Assembly (NCBI GenBank): GCA_947650285.1
Contig: CANTFL010000086.1
Location: 310,001-374,000 of the forward strand
DNA: 64,000 bases
Direction of reading: 5' to 3'
Source of the DNA: Hyaloperonospora brassicae
Lineage: Eukaryota > Oomycota > Peronosporomycetes > Peronosporales > Peronosporaceae
Position 1 is the first letter of the stretch; every line of letters begins with the position of its first letter. Of this stretch, positions 46,901 to 56,675 are shown piece by piece. The notes beneath the pieces are model-generated. The model did not search any database and was not told the origin of the DNA. It saw nothing but the letters and a program-made list of their open reading frames with translations. The position numbers and the translations under genes are program-made.

Positions 46901-47298
46901 CACGTTCTTCAAAACAGCGCCGAAGAAGCATTTGCAAGGACCTGTTCTCGACTACACGTTGGACTGCCTTTTTGTCCACCTCGACGATTCCGAGCCCGAA
47001 ATGCAGGTAAACAACTCATCTCACAGTGAGCCAGCTCTCACTCAATTCTTCACTGCAATCAATGCGATTAACTTGTTTCATGTCCTGACTGACTTGGCTG
47101 ACTGATGGATTGGTCGATTCGCCGCAGGAGGCCGTCTACAACGTCTTGAGAGAAGCAGTCGCCATTGATGCCCCCCGCCTTGTGAAGAAAGCGGAAGAAA
47201 GTCAACGTCGTCACCAGAATCCTCGTTACTGTGCGCAGCTTCTTTCGTTAGCTACTGCGCAGTCGACGTCAACCACTTCAGCCGTCACGAAAGGATGA
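43943..47298 (+). CDS. DNAAF5: Dynein axonemal assembly factor 5 (HEATR2-like HEAT-repeat protein)
   Basis: HEAT-repeat cytosolic factor needed to preassemble axonemal dyneins. Exons proposed: 43943-45418, 45499-45702, 45782-45832, 45906-46034, 46110-46241, 46269-46396, 46473-46554, 46632-46740, 46810-47006 and 47128-47298, giving about 892 residues (animal DNAAF5 about 855). Family landmarks are PIGARKFAASVKAQVLPSLL, the IIPNIACRGERIAATIR|KVAVAC segment, RLDDSNDIVRRAACQTFATF, and the C-terminal AVYNVLREA...NPRYCAQLL. All phases agree, but the gap 46242-46268 is only 27 bases, too short for a normal intron; an alternative splice site or a lesion is possible there. The start could also be 43964 (MTLSPDD). 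Presence implies that the organism has, or recently had, motile flagella. Confidence 0.85.
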
Positions 47299-47361
47299 TG
47301 ATGGCTCACGTTGTCATCAGTGAACTGTACGATCTGCAGCACCCACTGACGAGTAGCGCGT

Positions 47362-47913
47362 CTAAGCCGTTTCGAGCTTCTGCTCGTCCAAGTGCTGAAA
47401 GTACGCAACCAGATCCTCAATGCGCTTCTTGTTCCGCTCCTCTTCTTCGAGCTGCCGTTCCCGTTTCAGCATCTTCCGCGTGCGAAACAGCGTCTTTTTC
47501 GTCTTGCAGGCAAAACGGGGCGGCGATTCTTGACTCGCAGCGCTGCTGCCAGCCGAGTTGCCGACTTGCTGCCTCACAGACAGTCCCTTGTTGCCTCGAC
47601 GAGGAGCCCGCGCGACTCGGTCTCGTGTGTCGCGACGTTCTGCGGTCGCCGCATTCTCTGCATTCTCCTGCAACAAACACAGCATGTTCGTATACGTCGT
47701 CTTGTGCTGAACGATCACGTGTATACACATTCACTGCACCTTGTCGTTGTCGCCTGGACCGCGAGCACGTTAGTATCCGTCTTGTTCGATGAGCATAGCA
47801 ACGCAACAAGACGCAGCAAAAGGTGTACGCTACGCACTGTCTCGATCCGGCGTGTCGGCGAGCTGGCACGTCTTGCTCCGTGGGGCTGCGCGTTTCCGTT
47901 CGCGCGTCTGCAT
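47362..47913 (-). CDS. Small basic coiled-coil protein, function unknown
   Basis: Three-exon model with agreeing phases: 47913-47838, a 14-base exon 47753-47740, and 47667-47362, giving 131 residues. The joins read PDRD|SDNDK|ENAENAA. The N-terminus is Lys/Arg-rich; the C-terminus has FRTRKMLKRERQLEEEERN, likely a coiled coil, and ends YFQHLDEQKLETA. I do not recognise the family; a chromosomal or mitotic regulator is only a guess from the basic, KEN-containing sequence (DKENAEN). An in-frame upstream ATG at 48120 would add 69 residues made mostly of the 16-residue product of the 48-base tandem repeat. Its stop is 63 bases from the convergent DNAAF5 stop. Confidence 0.5.
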
Positions 47914-47940
47914 CGTTGCACCAAACGCGCGGAAGTTGAA

Positions 47941-48100
47941 GTGACCATCACTCCTCACCATCGCCGTCTCTCGTCCGAAGCGGGTTCGGTGACCATCACT
48001 CCTCACCATCGCCGTCTCTCGTCCGAAGCGGGTTCGGTGACCATCACTCCTCACTATCCCCGTCTCTCGTTCGCAGCGGGTTCGGTGACCTTCACTCCTC
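47941..48100. repeat. 48-base tandem repeat, three full copies plus a part
   Basis: Unit boundaries beginning GTGACCATCACTCCTC are at 47941, 47989, 48037 and 48085. Copies 1 and 2 are identical, copy 3 has a few changes, and the fourth stops after about 16 bases. The period is a multiple of three, so it reads as a 16-residue repeat on both strands (for example VTITPHHRRLSSEAGS on +). It lies between the divergent small coiled-coil gene and the PRA1 gene. With no spacers it is not a CRISPR array. Confidence 0.95.
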
Positions 48101-48226
48101 CGCGTGGTTTCGCGCTGCACTCTTTGATTGGCCAGCGGTGTCTATTTTTAGCGAATCGACTCGTGTCAAAGCAACTGCGTCCCCGCACAATCCGACAAGC
48201 CGCCACTCCGCGCCCTCACGACGACA

Positions 48227-49195
48227 ATGAGCGCCGCAACCGTCGCCGCTGACGAGCCGCAGGGCACGATCACGATCGAAGTGCCAGAGCATGTGCTGAA
48301 GAAGATGCGCAAACAGGTTTTCAAGGCCGTTGACGTCCGCAACGTGCGCGGCCTCTCTCAGTTCTTCGGTCTCGGTGCGTCCCACGCTCTTTTGCCGTTT
48401 TCTCTTCCATCGTTGCGCCTCTCCCGTACTTACCGCGTGCTGTTCGTCTCCTCATATAGGCGAAGAGAAACCGTTCAATGTACCGGGACGTGAGGTGCTG
48501 GCCGTGAGGTGCCGGAAGAACGCCGTGTTCTTCAGCGCCAACTACGCGATCTCTGCGGCGCTGGTTGGCGTCGTCACGATGTAATAGCGACAGAGCATGG
48601 GGACACTAGAGTCTGATAGCGTTGCTGCTCGCTGACACGTGATGTGGTGGTGGCTCTTGTGTCTGCTTGTTTCGATGATGCAGCTTGCTGAACCCGTTCT
48701 TTTTGTTCGTCCTCATCTGTCTGGGCGGTTTCTGGCTCTACATGACAAGCGCGACAGCGAGCGAGACGCCTGAGAACCCGACCAAGATCATGGGTCGCAC
48801 TGTGACACCTGACCAGCGGAAACTCGGCATGCTTGGCGGTATGCAGAGCCTTTCTGGATGGCGCGGGCTGCTGCTGCTGCTGAACCAGGTCGTTTTCGCT
48901 CACACGTTGTTTCTGCTTTGGTGTGTTTTAGTGAGCGCGGCAGTTGTAGTTCTCTTTGGAGGCTCTATTTTGTTCACGATCTGCTCGGCCAGGTCAGTTG
49001 CTCGAGTACGCACGCGCTAGAGCACTGGTGAACGAGTTCTTGACGAGTGTGATGTGCATTTGGTATGATGTGGTGCTTGACAGCGGTGCTCTCGCCATGT
49101 CGCATGCAATTCTGCGCGACTGCCCGACTATTTGCGAGGAAGACGAGCTGGGCTTTTTGTCGAGTGACGCTGACCAGATTGCGGACACTGTGTAA
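48227..49195 (+). CDS. PRA1-family (prenylated Rab acceptor) membrane protein
   Basis: Small four-pass-type endomembrane protein of the PRA1/Yip3 family, linked to Rab membrane cycling. Four exons with agreeing phases: 48227-48374, 48460-48580, 48684-48992 and 49084-49195 (229 residues). Landmarks: a soluble N-terminus, then RCRKNAVFFSANYAISAAL (the usual R/NxxYFxxNY region), a hydrophobic pair NPFFLFVLICLGGFWLYM, a hydrophilic loop, a second hydrophobic pair (LLLLLNQVVFAHTLFLLW, VVVLFGGSILFTICSASGA), AMSHAILRD and an acidic C-terminus (ICEEDELGFL). The exon 3/4 join (CSA|SGALAMSHAIL) restores the family's terminal helix. The start at 48227 is the first ATG of the frame. Confidence 0.85.
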
Positions 49196-49299
49196 TCATG
49201 GCATGTGCATTTAGTTCCGGCTAGAGCTGCTATCTGGGCCTGCATAAATTGATTTGGAATCGAGTGAAGTTGAAGGTGCATCATTGGTGGGCAATGCCT

Positions 49300-49677
49300 T
49301 CAGCAGAGCCACAGCTCGAATACGGATGCTTGTGGCGCCGGATTTATTTTGCATTGGATGACGTGGCTCTTGTCATCTCTGTACGAGGGTGGCGAGTGCA
49401 GGTTTGCTTGGACAGCTTTGAAGGAAGTTGACGTGAGACGATTATGATACCCAGCAAGCCGTCTGGCGATGACTGTAGTCTTTTTCTCTCGCTGCAAGGC
49501 TGTGTCGAAATGCAAGAACAAGCTCAGACTACCGCAGTACGCGTAATCTTTCTCGATCTCTAGCTCTTCTTCGTACGCCAATTCCCGCAGAGTTCTTGTG
49601 AGGAGCATCCACTTGGTATCGTGAGACGGATCTTCCATCGTCTGATTGAGCCTCTTGTCGCACAAACGAACCGACAT
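49300..49677 (-). CDS. Hypothetical protein, possibly truncated
   Basis: Open frame of 125 residues. The first 65 look protein-like (MEDPSHDTKWMLLTRTLREL and EEELEIEKDYAYCGSLSLFL), while the rest may be intron read-through, since a GTATCA donor-like site follows RRLAG. I do not recognise a family. The frame begins 37 bases from the end of a retrotransposon LTR (49715), so its promoter or N-terminus may have been displaced by that insertion. Confidence 0.3.
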   Translation of the reverse strand: MSVRLCDKRLNQTMEDPSHDTKWMLLTRTLRELAYEEELEIEKDYAYCGSLSLFLHFDTALQREKKTTVIARRLAGYHNRLTSTSFKAVQANLHSPPSYRDDKSHVIQCKINPAPQASVFELWLC

Positions 49678-49714
49678 ACTGAGCTACGAAAACCGGCCTG
49701 ACGATTGCATCAGC

Positions 49715-50163
49715 TGTGCCGAGGCGACCCGTTACATGAAGTTGACATGTGTAAGCGCCAATGCGGATACTTTCGCAGCGGCTAAATGCTTCAGTTGCAC
49801 TCTAGAATGTAAAATCCGACAACTACTGCTAGTTAATTGGTATAGACCATTTTTGTGTCTATTGAATAATTTCGTAGCAAAGCGCCCAATGAACGCTGGA
49901 CGCGCGCAGTAGATGGTAAGGAGATAGTTACAGTAAGCTCACGCTAGTATTTGGTCATCGTCAGGGAAGGTCTCAGCATATTTGCGTTGCTAAGCTTAAC
50001 CACGTTGGATACACATATCTTTCTACACTCATCGAACGTGTTGCTGCTTCTTTAGCTTCCTGTGCGCTTCCGTGCACGTAAAGCTTCGAGGCATCTGACT
50101 ACACTATTGCCAGCTAGGATGTCTTATATAGTCATCAGAATGGGCATAGAGTGCCCCGTCACA
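49715..50163 (+). mobile_element. 5' LTR of old chromovirus A
   Basis: About 449 bases beginning TGTGCCGAGG and ending CCCCGTCACA, a near-perfect terminal inverted pair. The first 30 bases and an internal stretch near GGACGCGCGCAGTAG match the LTR of element C (56189-56625), and the same primer-binding word (GGTAGCACTTTG) follows two bases later. No matching 3' LTR was found. The orientation follows from the primer site on its right. Confidence 0.7.
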
Positions 50164-50530
50164 CCCGGTAGCACTTTGTGATCCGTCCAATGATCATGGA
50201 ATCATTTACCCTAGAGTAGGGAAGGAAAGTCGCTGTTACGCCACGTGCAGGTCTACTTCCATCAAAGCGACTTCGAATGAAGAGCGATCAAACGATCGAA
50301 TGCATGGGTCCGTTCGTCGATGGACCAGCCACCTGTTCCGCGTATTTCGTATCGAGACGGCCGAACAACCCGCCACATTTGCCAAGTTCATACAAGTCGA
50401 ACTAACGCATCTGGAAGAAATCAACCTTGCTTCACCTGCGAGGTACCCGAAAGTCGGATCCGTACGGAAACAAAATGATCAACAGTGTGCTACAGTATGG
50501 TTTGTCGAGACAACGACATGACATGGGTTG
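50164..50530 (+). mobile_element. Leader and gag remnant of chromovirus A
   Basis: After the primer-like word at about 50166-50177 comes GTCCGTCCAA-like leader sequence shared with element C, then a short open frame (50300-50521) ending VWFVETT, which can be matched to GWFV of the element C gag. Similarity stops at about 50525, where element B begins. Heavily decayed; no start or full domain is left. Confidence 0.45.
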
Positions 50531-50561
50531 TCTATCTATATGACCTGCGAGACCATCCTTG

Positions 50562-50615
50562 GATTGCGCCAGACGAAAGAAGATTGCGCCAGACGAAAGG
50601 AGATTGCGCCAGACT
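50562..50615. repeat. 20-base tandem repeat, about 2.7 copies
   Basis: ATTGCGCCAGACGAAAG recurs at 50563 and 50583, with a third, partial copy at 50603, period 20. It lies at the left end of element B, in the position of an LTR or leader. Confidence 0.9.
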
Positions 50616-50801
50616 TTTGATATGATTACACCAGACTAGCCTACCAAGTTTAACACTTCTCCTCAATATATTCATTCTCCATTTCACTACATTAGACTCG
50701 AGCCCCTCTGCAAGCCACGGGCCGGGTTTGTCATTTTGATATGTCAAATTTGGCTAATTCAGTCACATCTCATCCCGTACGAGAATCCCGTCGCCATCAT
50801 C

Positions 50802-51467
50802 ATGGGACGGAATGAGGATGAATACTTCACTTACACCATCGTGACGTGCCAAGAAAGTGCGACTTCACCAGCTGACGTCGCCACAATGAAGATAAAGCGC
50901 TTTCGCGGTGGTTCATCGAAGGACTGGCTCACATGGAGCATGCAGTTTCGAAGCCTCGCGAAACGAAAAGGCTGGAGAGCTGAACAACTATCCGTTCAAC
51001 TTCTTACGCTGATTTACGGTGATCTGTTGCGCGAAGTAGAGCGCATCGCCAGCGATGCTTCCAGAAAAGGCCTGACATTTGAAGACTTTAACCGTGAGGT
51101 TGGACTTCTTCTGGTCCCAGCGGACTACTGTGAAGACCTGGATGAAGAAATATGGACCCTCACCAAGCGCAGAGAAGAGACGGTACAACGCTGCGCGGCA
51201 CGGCTACGACAGCTTGCACAGATGTACGCCGAGCTGCCCCAGGATGCGCAAACCATCTCAGAGCTTCAACAATGTCGCTATTTCCGCCGAGCCATACCGC
51301 CGCACTGGCAAGACAAGCTCGCGTGCTGCGGAATTTCGTATGAGACGGTGAACGAACTGGCTATGTATTTCGAACGCCTCGAAAGGCGCGAGAGGCAGAC
51401 TGGCCGGGATCGCCTAAATGGCCCAGCTATCCAGGGTGGTGAAAAGGGTCAAGGTCGACGCCACTAA
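50802..51467 (+). pseudogene. gag of element B
   Basis: About 222 residues from MGRNEDEYF, with the helical retrotransposon capsid pattern (KIKRFRGGSSKDWLTWSMQF ... YFRRAIPPHWQDKL ... ELAMYFERLERRERQ). It ends at a TAA after GQGRRH. The expected continuation, a His/Arg-rich linker and zinc knuckle, is found downstream in another frame from about 51505, so the gag is broken by a nonsense codon and a frame change. Confidence 0.75.
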
Positions 51468-51504
51468 CATCGCCCTACCGCTGACCGGCGCAGAGATCGG
51501 CGCA

Positions 51505-54500
51505 CCCTCGCGAGCATCGCGACACGCGTCAAGATCATCGAGACCGACCGGGTGTACAAGGCGGCAAGAAGAAACATGAAAGCCACCAAGAACACGGCAA
51601 GTGGTGTTCATTCCACAAATCAAGCTCGCACGATTCCAGCGAATGCTTTGCCCTCAAGAAGCAACGCGAAGAGCACAAGCCTGCCGAGACGAAACGACCT
51701 GCTCAAAAAAAGAGTAATTACCCAAGATTCGAAGAGGAAGAGGCAAGCGACAGTGACAGCGACAGCGAGCTTAAGCTTTTTGGCCTTGTCAAGAAGAAAC
51801 AACCGAGCGCCAAGCTCGCTCCACTGCGGATCACGGTGCAATTCAAAGATGCGAGTGGCACCTTCAATGCCCTGCTAGACAGTGGTGCCTCGCGGAGCAT
51901 AATCGACCAAGAAACTATGCGAGCCAATGCTCAGCTTGGGCATAGACAAGTCGAGTCGGCGACAAAGTTTCAGACAATCAACGGAGAGGTCGCTAATGCT
52001 GGTAGTACGATTGTACAGATTCGCTTTCCGTATCTCAAGCCTTCGACCAAAATCACGCACAAGTTCGAAATTCTGGATCAGAGCCAGGATGCTATGGTGA
52101 TCGGTCGTGATATCCTGAATGAATTGGGAATCGTGCTCAATAAAGACAAAATGGTTCAGTGGGATGGCCACGATACACATTTAAACACCGGCGGGTCATC
52201 GTCTCCCAACGCAAGTGAATATGAATTCCCCGAAGAGAGCAAAGAAGGCGATAACAATGCAGTGCGACCAGAAGACCTCATGCCAGACAGGCTATCCAAG
52301 CCCCTCGTCGGCAAATATCTCAAGCTTCTTCGCGATAACGAGCAACTCTATGACGGTCACTTGGGGAGGATACGAATCGAGGAATACGCTCTACCAAAAG
52401 TGCCGGAGTACAAGCCTGTACACGCAAAACCTTATCTAGTCCTGAAAAGCCTCGAAAACAAGGCTCGAGAGCTCATCCAGCATTTAGTCAGCATCGACGT
52501 GCTGGAGCAGATTTTTAATTCAGAAATGGCATCGCCTGCTTTTTTTCTCAAGAAGCCCAGCGGATCACTTTGCCTACTGATAGATTTTCGCGGACTCAAC
52601 CGATATCTGAAACGCAGCCCTTATTACGTCCCACGTATACGCGAGATCCTGTTGCGACTCGCAGGCGCCAAGTATCTGTCAACATTCGACGCAAACATGG
52701 GGTATTACGCGCGTCGCCTTGCTGCCTCAAGCCGTGGTCACACAGCTTTCTGTCTTCCGTTCGGGAAGTATCAATACAAGCGACTACCAATGGGCATTTC
52801 TACAGCACCGGACGAATATTAAGCCTGCATGGAGAAGATTTTTGGCGATCTGGATTTTGTGGTAGTCTATTTGGATGATATACTCGTCTTATCCGATGGT
52901 GAAGAGACGCACCTAGAGCACCTGCACATTGTGTTCAAGCGACTAACCAAGTATGGTGTAACTTTCAACGGAAAGAAGTGCCATATCCTCAGACAGTCCG
53001 TCGACTATCTCGGCTTTACGCTGACATCTCAAAGGATCCAGCCCCAACAAAAGAAGATTCAAGCCATCCAACAAATTTACGTCCCCAAGACCAGGAAGGA
53101 ACTCCGCCGCTTCCTCGGAATGATTAATTACTATCGAGATATGGTACCCAACAAGACGGCATTGTGCCAACCTCTCACCGATTCACCAGTTCCAAAGTCC
53201 CGTTCGACTTGTTGTCTAGCGACACGGAAGCATTTCACGCTGTCCAGAAATCGTTTGCCCAAGCCGTACTGCTTGCGTTTCCCGACTTTGAGCAACCATT
53301 TTACGTCCACGCCGATGCCAGCGGACAGCAACTCGGTGGCATCATTATGCAGAAGAACCAGATTCTCGCCTGCTATTCCCGAAGTCTCAACAAGCATCAA
53401 GTGAATTACACAACGATGGAACTTGAGCTTCTCTCTATCGTTGAAATGCTGCGCGAATACCGCACCATGCTGCTCGGGTTCCCTGTGGTTGTTCATACCG
53501 ACCATAAGAACCTAATTTATCCGACCGAAACCAGCCTGCGCGTAAAGCGCTGGAAGCTGCTGTTGGCTGAGTACAGGCTCTCTATGCATTACATCAAGGG
53601 AACCAAGAATGTTGGTGCTGATGCGTTTTCCCGGATGAGATTTGATGCCATGAGCATGAAGACTCATTTGCAGCTCGCGGACGAGATATGTGCTACCGCT
53701 GATGAACCAGATTGTGTCATGCATGGTCCGGTTCTTCGCGAACATTAAGATAAGGACTTGATGATTCAAAAAATCAAGACAGCTTGCCTCAACGGCAGCA
53801 ACAATCCTGACTATCAGCTTCTACCTCTACTCGGCTGCACGCTGGTCGCGTACCAAAAGCGCGTCATCGTGCCCGATAGCTTGCGTGAATATCTCATTCG
53901 TTGGTATCATTTAACGCTCAGTCACCCTGGCGGTGAACGACAGTACAAGAAGATGATACAGGTTCTCTACTGGCCCGGAATGGAAGCCGCGATCACCAAG
54001 AATGCGAAAGATTGTCTAATTTTCAAGAAGGCAAAGGTCCACGGAGGCAAGCAGGACTATGGATTACTACCACCACGAACACTCAAGACGGTGAACCCCT
54101 TCGACACCGTTCATGTCGATCTCATTGGTCCCTACGAAGACGGACACTACGGTATTACCATGATTGACCATGCGACGCGTTGGCTGGAAGTGGGTATTCA
54201 GCACGACAAAACTTCGCTGACCACAGCCGAAAGCTTCGATAGTGAATGGCTGTGCCGCTATCCGCGTCCTGTAACGGTTATACACGACCTAGGAACGGAA
54301 TTCACTGGTGACGAGTTTCAAGAATTATTCCGCAGCTACGGGATACAAGTCAAGCCTATAACAAGCAAGAACCCTCAAGCTAACGCTATTTGTGAACGCG
54401 TTCACCTCGAAATTTTAAATGTCATCAGGTGCCACGATGGCGCTGACTGGAAAAAAACCATTCACTACGCTGCATTCGCCGTGCGAGCAAGCTATCACAG

Positions 54501-54621
54501 CATTCTTAATGCTTCCCCAGGTCAACTACTACTTTTCGGTCGCGGGACGGGTTTATCAGACAAGCCAATGGTGCTGTTGGTGGATCGTTGCCTGCGCGTC
54601 GACTTGGATACTGAAGATTGA
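51505..54621 (+). pseudogene. Zinc knuckle, protease, RT, RNase H and integrase of element B
   Basis: Read in order: zinc knuckle WCSFHKSSSHDSSEC (a C-x2-H-x4-H-x4-C variant), Asp/Glu/Ser-rich linker, aspartic protease LLDSGASRSIID, reverse transcriptase with active site YLDDIL at 52868-52885, RNase H (YVHADASGQQLGG ... GADAFSRM), and integrase with an HPGGE zinc region and catalytic-core strings VHVDLIGP, DLGTEF and ICERVH. Breaks: TAA at 52820-52822 in the RT, a frame change between about 53164 and 53215, and TAA at 53746-53748 before the integrase. The integrase zinc pair is degenerate (DCLIFKKAK). Frames upstream and downstream of each stop agree, so these are recent point lesions in a once continuous polyprotein. 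Confidence 0.8.
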
Positions 54622-54799
54622 CATCGCCATGTTCGAGACGTCCAAAAACTCGACACTGTTGCAGTGCTTCGACTTTTTCGATGATGCTGCAATAAAGGTA
54701 AATTTCATCATGACAAACTGAGTGCAACGTGCCAAAGCCTGGGCGCTGGCTCAACTTCACTATTTACATGTGCTAGATCGTATTATAATTTCTTGAAGA

Positions 54800-56188
54800 G
54801 GCTTAGACTAACGGCCGGGTCAATACGTGCCGAAGGCTAGATCGAGCTATGAAATTGTGTTCTGATGCCAGAGTAAGCGTGGCAAAAACGCTTACGCTCA
54901 GCGCACACGATACCTCGTAAGTCCAATCCTGTGTAAGTCCATAGCTGATCGAACATTGTTACTCTGCTTATTATGGGTGTCGTAGATGGTTCCGTCAAGA
55001 CCTGTCTGCTCCGACTGGAATTGAATACGCTTGACTGAGCAAAGCTCGTGCCGGAGGGCAGAAGAATTTTGGCCTTGTGCTATATCAAGTTCATTTGTCT
55101 TCCCATCGTCCACTGAGTTGACAGGACATTAGAGGTTTAGGGCATATACTTGTTCTTTGTTGAAAGCTGCAAAAACTCACTCTCATGGTGACTCGCTATC
55201 GCAAAAGTTCAATCGTGGTTCAACGCTAGAATTTGACGCGTGTGAGTGTAGTGCCCAAGCCTGGTGTTCCGTAACACTGAGCGTAATTATAAATTGTTTG
55301 CCAAGTAGGACTGAGTGTGTGGGTACGACGTTGTTGCGAAGCTGCAACAGCGTAACGCATTGTCAAGGATTGGTAGGTACAAAAGGGGTAGAGCACTATT
55401 TAATTTGCAATGCTACTTAAAGTCGATAGTCTGTTGGTGAAGGTTATCCCTATTACACAGTCACTTTTTGTAAATACCATATTGCTTATATGCATCTCAT
55501 CAACAAAAAGATCAGGTGAAAGAAGTAATGTCATTTCGAGCCATGTTTGACTACGGAGCGTCAAACGAATCTTCTATTGTCAGTCGATGGGTGATGGCAG
55601 GCTCATTATAAGCGACACCGTTAATGAGTGCGACAGTTGTTCTTGCAACATGCATGCCGATAAATGATGAAGCAACGTACAGTTGGGACGACTATGTGTA
55701 AGTTAAGATGTAAGGTGTGACAACACTCCTATTTTGCTTGTGTCGATGCTAAAAACATCAATTAACGAAACACAGTATACTCATATTTAATAAGCTGTAA
55801 GTCTTTGAGCCGTTCTCATGTCGAAGTGTGAAACAATCTTTCATTGCGTTGTAATGGGTAGTTATAATATGCGCTCTTGAGTACTCGCCATCGTCATATT
55901 GTTTACGAATGAGTGCCATGGATCACTTGCAAACTAGTTGCTAGTGTAGTAGAGCGGGGTTCGCAAATTTGCTGATGTGATCCCGCCTCTCCACTAACGC
56001 CCAGACGACCGACTTTCAGAGGGGGTACTCCGCTTCCGTGTAATACGCCTTCCTCGCCTTTTCTACCGTCGGTAGAGCGGGATGCAATCTTCTCGGTGGA
56101 CTCTTGTCGATGCTGACCTTAACCGTGTTTGGGACGGGGGTGATCGCGTAGCAATCATCACGCGAACACAGGTTACTTGTAGGTACTC
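54800..56188 (+). mobile_element. Remainder of chromovirus A (gag end, knuckle, protease start) and unexplained DNA
   Basis: Pieces match element C in order: GTAAGCG...AACGCTTACGCTCAG at 54873-54901 equals the gag segment at 57278-57305; a knuckle-like CECSA lies at about 55240; TTGCGAAGCTGCAACAGCG at about 55334 matches 57740-57760; and a protease piece MSFRAMFDYGASNESS at about 55528-55575 matches LSFRALVDCGDSNNF of element C. The LTR-proximal gag lies on the other side of element B. From about 55700 to 56183 no homology to C was seen; a GC-rich imperfect inverted repeat lies at 55940-56005. Element C interrupts at 56188. Confidence 0.5.
56184..56188. other. Target-site duplication of element C (left copy)
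   Basis: TACTC directly precedes the TGTA start of the 5' LTR, and the same five bases follow the 3' LTR at 63948-63952. Five bases is the usual length for gypsy integration. Confidence 0.85.
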
Positions 56189-56625
56189 TGTAACGAGGTA
56201 GCCCGTTACATGATATTGTCGCTAAGACTAAAATGACAATGAAGAATACTACGTTGAATATTCTTTCAACAATATCACAGAGCATGATGATATTGTTGAA
56301 GATAACCAAAGGGTCTACTCATTGGTTGATATCGTGATCACATCAACCCACCAGTTGAGGCTAGACGCGCGCGATGAGTGGTGAGTAGACGTCATCATAC
56401 GTTTAGTTAGATTAATATAATTAAGTCAAGATAAACAGAGACATAAGATTGATAGGACTTGATTCTATTAATAATAGTTTTACTTTCACTACGAGTAGAG
56501 CATTTACCTTAGTCGTTACCTTCCTCTGTGTAAGTGTTTACACCTATCTGGGCACTGACTTTCACTACAGTGAATATAACCTCCGTAATGGTTGACCAGT
56601 ACGTTGTCACTAGTGCCCCGTTACA
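56189..56625 (+). repeat. 5' LTR of element C
   Basis: 437 bases from TGTAACGAGG to CCCCGTTACA; the ends form an inverted repeat. It contains an AT-rich stretch with TTAATATAATTAAG, a plausible promoter region, and aligns along its whole length with the 3' LTR. Confidence 0.92.
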
Positions 56626-56627
56626 CC

Positions 56628-56640
56628 TGGTAGCACTTTG
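56628..56640 (+). promoter_or_regulatory. Putative primer-binding site of element C
   Basis: TGGTAGCACTTTG begins two bases after the LTR end, the place of a tRNA primer site, and starts with TGG as expected for pairing with a tRNA CCA end. The same word follows the LTR of element A with one change. The priming tRNA is not identified. Confidence 0.6.
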
Positions 56641-56675
56641 TAGTCCGTCCAAGGACCACACTCGCATCGCCCAAC

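Larger units (their letters stand above)
50530..54800 (+). mobile_element. Ty3/gypsy element B, incomplete, inserted in element A
   Basis: Gag, protease, reverse transcriptase, RNase H and integrase occur in the gypsy order, but the coding sequence stops after the integrase core and no LTR pair was found. Its zinc-knuckle type and protein sequence differ from elements A and C. The boundaries are approximate: element A sequence is recognisable up to about 50525 and again from about 54870 (certainly) or 54800 (possibly). No chromodomain was found. Confidence 0.65.

Noticed and set aside
47941..48100. CRISPR array
   Set aside because: The repeats are directly adjacent with no spacers, and the context is eukaryotic.
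47392..48252. Open frame of 286 codons on + across the 48-base repeats
   Set aside because: It overlaps the spliced small coiled-coil gene and runs into the PRA1 start; no family resemblance. Kept only as a coding possibility for the repeat.
56016..56309. Antisense open frame of 97 codons at the left edge of element C
   Set aside because: It runs across the LTR boundary and target duplication, so it cannot be an old gene as it stands; no family recognised.
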